Of a stretch of DNA of 64,000 nucleotides, positions 13,501-25,500 are shown in pieces. A program made the position numbers and the translations under genes. Within the stretch, counting starts at the first letter, position 1. Each line of letters begins with the position of its first letter. The notes under the pieces are model-generated. The model searched no databases. It was not told the origin of the DNA and saw only the letters and a list, made by a program, of their open reading frames with translations. This DNA is from Brasenia schreberi (taxonomy: Eukaryota; Streptophyta; Magnoliopsida; Nymphaeales; Cabombaceae), in NCBI GenBank assembly GCA_036023115.1, contig JAYKKT010000074.1, positions 9,050,501 to 9,114,500 on the forward strand, in the 5' to 3' direction.

Positions 13501-16500
13501 TCGATCGATACAATGCAGGTATATTTATCATTGGGGTTCATTTATTGTCCATGTCACAATATATTGTATAAATATCGTATGATGCTTTTAAAAATAATAT
13601 ACAAAATTGTCTACTACATTAAAAGTGTATGTACCAGCAAGTAACTATAGATACTATAAGGCATTACGTTAGGCCTGCTGTACCTACTTTACAAGGACGG
13701 GTTAGGTTGTACACCAACAGTAGGATAGGTTAAGGTGTACAAATGTTACAGTTAGGCTCATTAGGCCTGTTGCACGGTATCAGTACACCATACTAGCTGT
13801 TATATAACACGGGCATGGTCAAAATGTAGCTTAATATACAATATAAAGTGTTCTTTTAACACAAAAAGTTGAAAAGATGATTTTTAAAGTACTTTTCTTT
13901 AATTAAATGAGAAAAAACCAGGACCGTGATATGATATGATTACTTATTAGTAGTCCCCCATCTAATACGAGACCCCATGATATCTACAACATTGTTCAAA
14001 CCATCTTAAGCTCGTCACTCTCATCTTATCTTCTACCGGTGCCACCCGAACTTCATCACTAATAACCTAATTATTGATAGTCTTTTCTAGCATAACCACA
14101 TGTCACCACAATATCTTCATTTTTTCCATGAATATCTTTTGCACATATAGAAGATTTTCTACAACACCTGACACCATAAAATAAATCCACCTTACACCAT
14201 ACAATCAATTGGTCCAACAACAATAACTGGTCTAACTGTTGCTTTATAATATTTATCTTTCTACCTTGTATCGTCCCATCGCACAAAGCACCTCAAGCAC
14301 CTTCCCATTTTAGCAAAAATTAATTATGTGCATAACATCGCCATCAATTTTACCATTGCTTTCAAAAGTTGAGCTTAAACACTTAAACTTGTCCTAGAAA
14401 TACAACATGTCTGTTTTCAACATAGGTAACATTTGTTTCAATTGAATTTTAGAACTTGCAACAAGTAAGCCTTTTCCCATACTCGACGGTGTCGGCTACA
14501 TGGATTCTTTGTTTCCACAAAGCCCTATCTTGTACCATGCTAGAAGTTAACTCACAATAAGCTAGATTATTCCTTATTGTTTCTTTCCAACACTTCTGTA
14601 GTCGTCCTTTACCTCTTTTAATACTTTCCAATTTTAGTTTTTCATAACTTCTTACAGGTTCTTCTTTTGATCTTCTTTCTATATGTCCAAACCATCTTAA
14701 ACGATATTCTCTCATTTTATCCTCTATTGGTGTCACTCCTAATTTATTTCTAATAACCTCATTATGTATACGGTCTTTTCTTGGATGACCACTCATCCAT
14801 CTCAACATCTTCATTTTTGTCACTGACATCTTTTGTACATGTTGATGATTAACTGCCCAACACTCAGAACCATAAAACATGGCAGGCCTAATTGCTGCTC
14901 TATAATATTTACCTTTTAACTTTAATGGTATCTTCTTATCACAAAGAATACCTGATGCTCCTCTCCATTTTAACCAACTAGCATTAATTATATGCATAAC
15001 ATCTCCATCAATTCTTCCATCTCTCAAAAATTGACCCTAGGTATTTAAAACTTTCCTTTTGGGGATGTAATGTGTGCCAATTTTAATTTCTGTGTCCTCT
15101 AAGCAACCAAATGATCAAACTTACATTCCATATATTTTGTCTTTATTCTACGAAGTCGGAGGCCTTTGCTTTCTAATGTTTCTCTCCATAGTTCCAATTT
15201 TCTATTAACTTTTTCCTTAGACTCCAACACTAACACAATGTCATCTACAAATAACATACACCAAGGTACTTCATCTTGAATATGTTTTGTTAACTCATTA
15301 ATCACCATTATAAATAAGTATGGACTTAAAGTTGATCCTTGATGTAACCCAATATTAACTTTAAAGAAGTTTGTCTTTCCTTCATCAGTCCTCACACATG
15401 TCACACATGTTTTTGCATCATCGTACATGTCTTTTATAAGGTTAATGTATGTCAATGGGATACCTCTTTTTTCCAAGATTCTCCAAAGAACCTCCCTCGG
15501 TACCCTATCGTAAGCTTTTTCCACATCAATAAATATCATGTAAATGTCTTTCTTTTTTGCTCTAAAATGTTCCATAAGACGTCTCAAAAGGTGAATCGCT
15601 TCAACAATAGATATGTCTCGCATGAATCCAAATTGATTCTCTGTTTTACTTGATACTTGTCTTAACCTACGTTCGATAATTCTTTCCCATAATTTCATAG
15701 TATGGATCATTAAATTGATACCCCGATAATTCGCACAATTCTGAATGTCTCCCTCAGTGTTATCCATATCGCACCGTATCGTACAATACGGTGCGATACG
15801 TCGATACTATACGGTAACCTATATCGTAAGATACAGGTTATCGTACTGTATCGTACGATACGGGCGATACGCCCAAAAAAATCAATTTTTTTTATTTTTT
15901 TTCAGGTTTCTGGCCTCTCTTCGCCTCTCTTCACTTCCCTATGCTTGTAATTTGGGTTTATAATTTTATTTATTAAATAAAAATAATTTATAAACAAATA
16001 AAAATTGTGACTAAATCATTTTCCTTTCTGTTGCCAACTTTCAGGTATATTTCTGCTAGCAGTTTCTAATTTCATGAGATTGCAAACAATTAAAAACATT
16101 TGGTTGCCTCGGTTCATTGAGTGGGCATTTCACAACTTCACTATTTTAGGGTTCACCTTACGTGACTTCCATTGAGTTGAACATGATCAATGTGTGTGAG
16201 GCTTAACTCAGTCTGTGAAGTGAGAAATGAAGCTCAAGCATTAGTTAAAAAGCTAATTGTAAGAGAAAAAGGGATATCATCAAGTAATAATATCACATCA
16301 CTGAGGTGTCATAGAGTCAATAATCAAAGAAATTGAGCTCATTGTTTTGCTCACATATGAAAATTAGCAAATATGACAACTACATGTACAAAGATAGCAG
16401 TTTGTTAATTTTGATATATTAGATGAGTGGATTATGGAAGATAACGAAGAAAATGCACTCCTAACCGAAGAAGACATTGCATGAATTAATTTGAAGTGCA

Positions 16501-19500
16501 ACAACATCATGAAGGAGATGAAGATTTTCATTTTAAAGCAGAAGGTGACGAGAAACTTTGAATCTTTATCAAGTAGAAGATGAAGATTATTTAGTTAATA
16601 ATCCTGATACAAATTAAAATATGTAAAATGTAAATGTATTTCATTTTTTGCTTCAAAATATGTAATTTTGGATCCAATTGTTCAATGTTGAATGTTCAAT
16701 CTGTGCTAATCTTTGCATTATATGAATTTAAAGCAATTATCAGATTTTTCCAGATTTTTTTTGGATTTTTACTAATTTTCTTGATTTTTTAAATAATTTT
16801 CGTATTATTTTAATATTAAAGTACGATACGATACGATACGCCCATATCGTGGAGCCCAGCGATACGCGATACGATATTCGTCAGACAACACTGGTCTTCC
16901 TTGTTCTTATATATGGGTATAAGTGTACTTGCTCTCCATTCCTCGGGCATCTTTTGGTTTCTCCATATTTCATTAAATTGTCTTGTGGGCCAAGTGATTC
17001 CTATTTCTCCTAGTATTTTTCAAACTTCTATAGGAATATTGTTTGGTCCTACCGATTTACCACCCTTCATATGTTTAAGAGCCTCTTTGACTTCATTCTT
17101 TTGAATATGTCGGTAGAAATTATGGTTTATAACTTTATATACTTTTCTGATTTGGCTAACTCTCCTAAGCTAATACTAACACCTTTATTTTCATTCAAAA
17201 GCTTATAAAAATAAAAATAATCTTTCCATCAATTTCTTATATCATCCTGATTTGGCTAACTCTCCTAAGCTAATACTAACACCTTTATTTTCATTAAAAA
17301 GCTTATAAAAATAAAAATAATTTTTCCATCAATTTCTTATATCATCATTTGCCACTAGAATTTTTTCATCCTCATCTTTGATGCATTTAACATAATTAAG
17401 ATCTTTAGTTTTCTTATCTCTAGCCCTAGTTATCCTAAAAATATCTCTTTCACCTAGGTTTGAGTTGAGTTTTTTATATAAATCCTCTCAAATTTTAGCT
17501 TTTGCTTCAGTGATGGCCTTTTTCGCTTCCTTCTTTGCTTTTTTATAAGCCTCTAAAGTTTCCTTAGTTTTCTTAGCATAATGTAATTTGTAACATGCCC
17601 TTTTTGCCTTATTTTATTTTGCACTACTTCACTCTACCACCAAGCTTCTTTTTGTGCCGGTACACCTCCCTTAGATACACCTAACACATCTTTCGCCACT
17701 TTCCTAATATGTATAGCCTTATTGTTCCACATAACACAAGGTGTACCAACATAGTTCTAAACATCTCCTTGAAGGACAAATTTTTTTTTACTCCAAATAT
17801 TTTGTATTCATTCTACAGTCTACTACGTTGAAAAACCTATGTTTGCAATGTTTCTCTCCACAATTCTAGTTTCTTGTTAACTCCTTCCTTCGACTCGTCT
17901 ACCAACATAGTTTCATTTGCAAATAACATGCACCAAGGTAGTTCATCTTCAGTGTGTTCTATGAACTCATCCATAACCAAACTTAAAAGGTATGGACTTA
18001 GTGTTGACCCTTGATGTAATCCAATATTACAACAACAACAACTAAGCCTTGATGTAAACCAAACTTAAAAGGTATGGACATAGTGTCTTTCCCTTACATG
18101 GGCAGAGTTATGTAATCCAATATTAACTCCAAGAAATCCGTAATCCCATAATGAGTCCTAAGAAATACACCAAGTAAACTTTCCTCTTCACAAATTGGAA
18201 AATTGCCCATCATGTGTGAGGTTCCCAACCGTTTTGTCTGCAATAGCTACCACAAAGAGTGTTAAAAGCTCATATTTAGCTCAAAGTGAAATTTTAATAA
18301 GAAAAACTACCACAACTGACAAAGAGTTAAACTTGGGCAGCCAAAAGCATATACAGTAATCAGTTAGTTCTAGGCAACAGTCGGTTATAAACCTGTTTCG
18401 CAAACCTCATCCCATATACATCTAAATTTAGAAGTTAGATCACCGAGTGGTATGTTTATTCTTAGCAGACCACTGGGTTAGTTATTTTCAGTCTAAGTGA
18501 ACCACCACGCAGTCTCGAGCCAACAACACCAAAGTCACACCATTGGATTGCTCTCCTCTTGAACTCTGGACCATGCAGGAGAGATCCTTAATGCCTTTTC
18601 AGCTGCGAAAGTAAGAATAGTCGGGGCCTTCAATAATTAGCTGAAAAGTATTGCAGAACCAAAATTAAGTGTAATGCAATTTTCAACCTCTGCTCCCACA
18701 GGAAAATTACTTGCCAAATGCAAACCCAATCGCTGTAAATGTGAATGTATGGCGACCTTATGCATCCAAATATGCAGACTGAAATGGCCATTTTCAACTG
18801 ACAAAACTTCCCACCTGAACAATGCAGCCGAATATGCATCCAAGATGGCAATAAACAATCACCAGGATCAGTTAAGCCCTATCATCTTCTATCAAGTCAT
18901 TCACAAACTGTCCATCTCTATCCACTCAAGAAGTATCTTCCAACCAACTCTAGCTTTGTCAAATTCCCCCTCCCCTACATGAATCTCCATATTAGAAACA
19001 GAGACCCATAAAATGTTAAATGGCATTGATTAGAGGGCATTCCTAACCAATGTGACTCTCCCACAAAAGTGGATACTTTGCACACCCTTTAGACAGCCTG
19101 TTTGTCATGTGCACCTCAAGCAACCCTGTGGCATTCTTAGGGCAGCTTTTGACATGGTACACACCAAGATAAGGAATTGGAAAGTCTGAAATGCCGACCA
19201 AATACTCACCCGGCCATGCTCTTTTGGCTTGTATCACAATTAAAGTGCACTAAAGAACAGGCTTCATTGATTGAAAGGACTAATGTAATAGAAAACTCTC
19301 AAGCCGTGTTGGTGAATCCTCAACAAATATTAACACGTCAACTACAAAATGCACTACATTTGAACAACCCCACCAATAAAGGTTAACCCCATTAGTCATC
19401 CATCATCCCTGGTCTAATGGAAGAACACCACCAAAACATCAGCCACGATATTAAAAGACAAAGGTGATTGCCAACACACTCACTGATGACCATGGCTGAT

Positions 19501-22500
19501 ACTGTTAAAAAGCTATTGTCCAACACTACTAATCTGCACAAGGAATTCAGTTTTCTCAACCAGCTGAGCGATTGAATCAAACCCAAGCAGATTAAATTGG
19601 ATGCCTTTGCAATGTCAAGTTCCAGAAGGAACGACTTCCAATTAAGAGCTCCCAACAAAGTGATAACCTTGGCTAGCAAGCCAAGCATACCCTCTAACGC
19701 ATATGTATCAGAGCAAAATTTAATCCGACACCGAGCACCGATGTAAGGAAGAATTTTATCAATGATTTTATAAGGTGAAGATAATGGAGAAATAGAGTAC
19801 TATCTCGTAATATTCTCTGCCCCCTCCTTCAAACAAACAGCAGAGGAGACTTATCGAAAATTGAGGGATGCACTCATGTGGAATTTGAGTCGAGTTAATC
19901 ATTCAAGAACTATTTTATTATGTATATGGCCAGTACCAAGGATTAACTGCTTAAGCAGAATAATTTCAAGTGATTCAATTAATGCAAAATAACCATCGAG
20001 GGGGATGTAAAGTGTATCCTCAGCAGAGTTAACTTATAGCCCAAATCTACCTATATTGAAGAACTTTATAAATTCAGAGAATGCCTAAATCCCCCTTGTT
20101 GAGGAAAATGCATCAAAGTGTTTTGACCCCAAGAGAGGTTCCTTTAATTTATCACTCTGAAGAAAAGGTCAAGGAGTTGAACAAGCCAGCAAAAAACTTT
20201 GAGTGCAAAACCCTCACTACCCAAGGCTTGCTGGGATGGTTGGCTTCTACAAGGAGGTGATGCCCATCAGAGTCAAATACTTGCTGCTTATCTCCAGCCA
20301 GAGGTTCATTCCACCATGCTAATCCCCCTTGGGGCATTCCATCAGTTTCTAAAACTATATACTAATGCCGTAGGACCCCTTAAGAAACCTCCTTGTCATC
20401 CCCTTCTCATCAGCTAATGAGATTGAAACAAAGTGCCATTATTGTATTCTTGTGTAATGGCAGATGCATCGAGAATGCCATAGAAAAGGACTTTTGTTGC
20501 AAAGGGAACCGCTCACAACTTTAGGTTCATACGCTGCAAAACCAATACATTTTTGCAAAGACTCAACGGCCTTTGAGGTACGAAGGCTCATCTGCCACTC
20601 ATCATCCTCTGCAACCAGTGACAATAACTGTTGAGGAAACAAAAATTCATGGGTTCCAGTCTCCTTGTCAACCTAAACAGCTGCAACTCATGATCCATAA
20701 GCCATATGTTAGGGTACTAAATACTAATATCTTTATTTTAATTGATTGTACTTTATTGACAAATGTTGTGTCACTCATTTCTACACACAATTCTTATGAT
20801 AGATGACGGATAAGTGTGCCAGACTGCAGCCAAGCTCTTGAAAGTTCTTACCAAGTAGACAAGATAACTGGCTCCCTCAACACACTCAAACCACACATTG
20901 TTGTGTTCATGCACAAAGTTTCATGAAATCCCTAAAGATTTTTCCTTTTTCCATTTTTTGTGCACAAATGTTTGACTTGTGCATACTATCAATGACTTAT
21001 AAATGAAGCAAGCTATGAATAACGACTAAACAAAGTTATCAAACACTAAGCCGGTTAAATATAAGTTTTTTCTCAAAGAGGCATTTCCCAAAAATGTAAT
21101 TCATGAAGCTCTTTAGATAGTCAAAGCGAAGATGGCATAAGAACAATAATGGAAAAGAAAAAGAGCAGATGAGTGAGGAATTGCCGCAACACACCTACTT
21201 TTATGTGGATCATGTAAGTTAAGATCCTGCAAAATAAGACTTAAATCACTTGATGTCAAAAGAAACAACTCGTTATACAAACAACTGATGAATAAGCACA
21301 TGCCATCAAAAAGTAGAAAAACAGTGCTCAACAACAACTATACATCATCCTTCATGCCAAAAGAAAGACTCGTTACAAACAAAGTCAAGATGCCGACAGT
21401 CTTTAATATAACACAGTTATTCCTTTAATGATCAGCAAAATTCCACATAGGCACATATCAAATTCTTTTCAGAGGAAGAGCCCCAAATGATTCTAATCTT
21501 TTGCCTATAAAGGAAGGGCCTGTGCAGGCCATAACCCGATTTCTCTGCTGATGCTAGAGGATTTTACCATGACAGCCCTTGATCAATTTTGAGACTAGAA
21601 TTAACAGCTAATGTGGCACAAGGTCGAGCTCTACGGCATGAAAGAATCCATGTAGTCAACGCCACTTAGTGTGGAAAAAGGCTTGGCTGTTGTTGTTGGG
21701 TTATAAGGCGAGTCAAAAACTTATTGGAGCAGATCTTTCTCAAGGTTATCTCATGATCGAGCTCTACGGCATGAAAGAATCCATGTAGCCAATGCTACTT
21801 AGTGTGGAAAAAGGCTTGGCTGTTGTTGTTGGGTTATAAGGCGAGTCAAAAACTTATTGGAGCAGATCTTTCTCAAGGTTATCTCATGATCTCATTTCTT
21901 CTTGCTTAATTTTGCATCATACAGACACATGAAAGGGACAGCATACAAAGGTACTTGAAGAACCAAAAACAGCAAGCATCAAAAGGTTGCCTCACACCTT
22001 AAACTTAGCCTCTAACAGTATATTGCCTTCTAGTTGCTATCATTAATGATCAACAAAAAAAAACAGAATCGATAGTTAACCTGAAAATGCTTCAGCACCA
22101 ATTGTTGATTCCTTGTAAGAAAATTAAATTTGCTTATGAACAATAACATTAAACACACAAAAATGTCCTTATAAAATAAACATATAAAAAGACAATTTGA
22201 ACAGATCTGCGGCCAACAGAATAAATAACTTCAGATACATTTGCAAGCTGTTGAATTGAATATTTCACAGCTTTTGGACCCAAACCTCGTGTAAGATGTC
22301 TTTCAAAACTGAATGGGTCTCTGAAAGAACCTCTTGCATATAAAAGCTTTGTATTTTCTCAACGAGCCCACCAGTATCTCCTATCAATGCGTATGCATCT
22401 ACAACCTGTAACACCATGAAATGCACAATCATGTAATAACTAAAGGATGAGTATATTACTCTAAAGTGTAAGTATAAAATAATAAGCTGCTGGTCAAGAA

Positions 22501-25500
22501 GAATTCAGCCAATAATGCAAATTGCAAATTAAATTAACTGTTTGGGAACAGAAAAAACCATCTGAGGTCAATTTGCACACAGAAGTACATTAAAATCAAT
22601 GTACGTAGACATGTGAAGCACTTAGTCAAAGAGCAGCACTGACCTGCAGCTTTGAGAGCCTAGTCAAACCAGAAATGCAAGCAGACTATCATATATGATT
22701 CTCAAAGGGAATAACAGAATCAAGAAAACGGAAAAAATCTTTGGGATCACTAACAGCAAGAAGGGGACAAGGTTAGCTATTGTGTCATAAATTAAAAATC
22801 AACCAGATGGTATTTTAACAGATCACAGGTGACTTGACACTAGTGACATTGTATTTGTGATAATAACAACTTCAGCTGTACAGCATGAAACACTCTTTGT
22901 CTCTGGCCACCTTTGATATTTCACAATGACAACAGCATTGCAAAAGTGGAGCTTCTGATAAAACCATGGAGAGATGAGAGGAAATGCAACTGAGATTTAT
23001 GAGATGTCACATTATCTGAAGATACAATAGATAAGATACTTCACCAAGGTTTAGTTACCATTCGGTTCAGGATCAACCGACATCACATATACTCACTATG
23101 GTTGACTGGACCAAAAGTTATGGATAAAATAGGACAAGAATTATACCCCTTTATTACTAATGATACAGGCAAAGAGTTTGCACGGTACAAGTCATTTCTA
23201 TGACATCAGGAAGTTTGTGTAGAACAAGACAAGATATAACTAAAGATAGGATAAAATATGCACAAATAGTAGAATATATCTAGTCCTAAACAGATATTTT
23301 GAAAATGGGAAACAAATTCTCATGTCTGCATGAGGAAGCTGGGTGCAGAATTTTGTCGTGATACAAAGCCAGTTCCTAGAAACTGCTAACTGATGCGCAG
23401 AAAGAGAACTTAACGCTTTCCTTAGTACATGTAAGTTATCATTCACTGTCTCTATATTCATGTATGGATGTAGGATACACTTCTCAAAAAAAAATATGTA
23501 CTCATTGATAGAAGGACTGCTGCCTGCCACCACCGCTACCTGCTGCCACCACCACCTGTTGCCACCATCGCCTGCCGCCACCACCTGCTGCTGGGCTAGC
23601 CATTGCAGCCAGCCAAGAGCCCCGCCAACAGCCAACACACTAGCCATTGGGTGCTGGCCCTCTTTCTTCCTCTCTCCTTCTTCTTTCCTACACTCTCTTC
23701 ACTCCAAGCCGTGGGCTTTGCCTTATAATAAAGTGTTCTTTCTTCAAAGTGTTTATGTTGTGCAATTTGGTGCTTAAAGCATAGTGGAATGATTCTTGGT
23801 GAAGTGCTTAAGGCACTTCATGTGTCTATTTAGATCAGGTGAGGCCAATCTTCATTACGTGGTATCAAAGCCTCGTTGAGGATGATTGATTGAGAAAAGG
23901 TTGGAGATGCTTGTTCTGCCAGCTCTCTTTATAATAAAGCTTCATTTGGTGCTTAAAGCATAGTGGAATATGTACTTATTTTGCTCTCTGTGAACTCCAA
24001 AACAAAATAATGCAACTTGAAGAGCATATGAAAGGAAGTGCATCTATTGGAGATGCTTGTTCTACCAGCTCTAACGAAACTGTAGGTACAAAATCTTGGT
24101 TACTTGATTTCGGAGCTTCTTTTCATATGATGAAGAAAACTTTTAAGGAACTACACACAAAAAATATGATGCATATGTGTTTATAGTCGATGGAACTAAA
24201 CTGGGTGCTGATAAAATCGAAGATCTTTAAAATAATAAAAAAACAGTTTAAAAAATAAGTTTGGTTCCAAAGTAAAATTTTAATCTTTTTTCAGTTTCAC
24301 AAATATCTGACAATGGTTGTGTAGTCAGCTTCTCATTAAACGGTTGTATTATACAAGATTGCCTAATAAAGAAAGTGGTTGGATATGACCGTAGATAAGG
24401 ACTCTATGTAATGGACTATTTACATGATCAAAATCTTGGACAATGTAATGTTTTATCTAAATATGTTCTTCTATGACATAAAAGACTAGCCATTTGAATG
24501 TTTAAAAATTGTATAAATGTCATTCTATTGGAATTAAAAATGTTAAAGACTTTTTTGTAAGGATTGTGCTTATTGAAAAATGAAATGTCCTTTGTTTTCT
24601 CAAAGAATGTCTACGTCAAGCAAACCTTTTGAAATAATTCATTTTAATGTTTCAAGACCCACCCCAATATTATCAAAAGAGGGGTATCCTATTATGTTAT
24701 TTTCATCGATGACTTTACCAGATACACATGGGTGTATCTTCCAAAAGCTAAGTCTCAAGTATTTAAAAATTTTGTGATTTTTTATAATTTGATTAAAAAT
24801 CAATTTGATGTTAACATCAAAGTGTTTAAATTTGATTCTGAATTGAATTTATTTCAAATTTTGAAAACTATCTTGAAGAAAATGTGATAATTCATCATGA
24901 TGTGCTAGGACTCCTCAAGAAAATGGTATTGCTCAACGAAAGCATAAACACATAGTTGAAATTGTCCGAACCCTATTAATATCTAGTAATGTTTCAAAGA
25001 ATCTTTGGGTTGAAGCCATTATGACATCGATTTTTCTTATAAACAGAATGCCTTCATAAGTTTTACAAAATGCCTCACCCATAGAGAAATTGTTGAAAGT
25101 TGCCCCTAATTACTCTTATCTTAGAATTTGTAGATGCAAATATTTTGTACTGCCTGATAAGAATGATAAACTTTCATCATGTGTCATTGTGTGTGCATTT
25201 ATAGGGTATGGTATAATAAAAATATATATAGATGCTATGGCCCTAAGAATGATAAGCTTTATATGCCTCGGAATGTTCAGTTTCATGAATATGGATTTTA
25301 CTATGGTAATGAAAATGATGACTAGTAATGATAGAAGATATTCTAGAAAATAAAGAACCAAAACGAGATAGGTTAACACTCGATGAGGATGTTCAAGAAT
25401 CTAGACATATCATTTCTTCTTTTGAACAATATTATACTCGTAGATCAACTGAAACTCCCCCTAGGAGATCTACTAGAGAATCAAGACCTCCGGAGAGATT

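Larger units (their letters stand above)
14458..17780 (-). mobile_element. RTE-clade LINE copy with RT domain, split by a hAT-like insertion
   Basis: The best RT remnant in the window. On the minus strand it reads through [46 protein letters not shown] and the catalytic [10 protein letters not shown] (15767-15099), then [20 protein letters not shown] to [12 protein letters not shown] (15027-14449). The upstream RT part and basic linker lie at about 16902-17670, beyond an inserted element at 15755-16893. A frameshift separates the two long frames near 15030-15100 and the 5' part is frame-broken, so the copy is inactive. No endonuclease domain was seen. It lies in the VPS50 exon 11-12 intron, same strand as the gene. 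Confidence 0.85.

Noticed and set aside
15099..15767. Host gene encoding a reverse-transcriptase-like protein
   Set aside because: It is one of at least six copies of an RTE LINE in this window, frame-broken and split by another transposon.
23518..23600. CCA/CTG repeat as a coding low-complexity region
   Set aside because: It lies in the copia 5' LTR and open frames across it (both strands) are composition artefacts.
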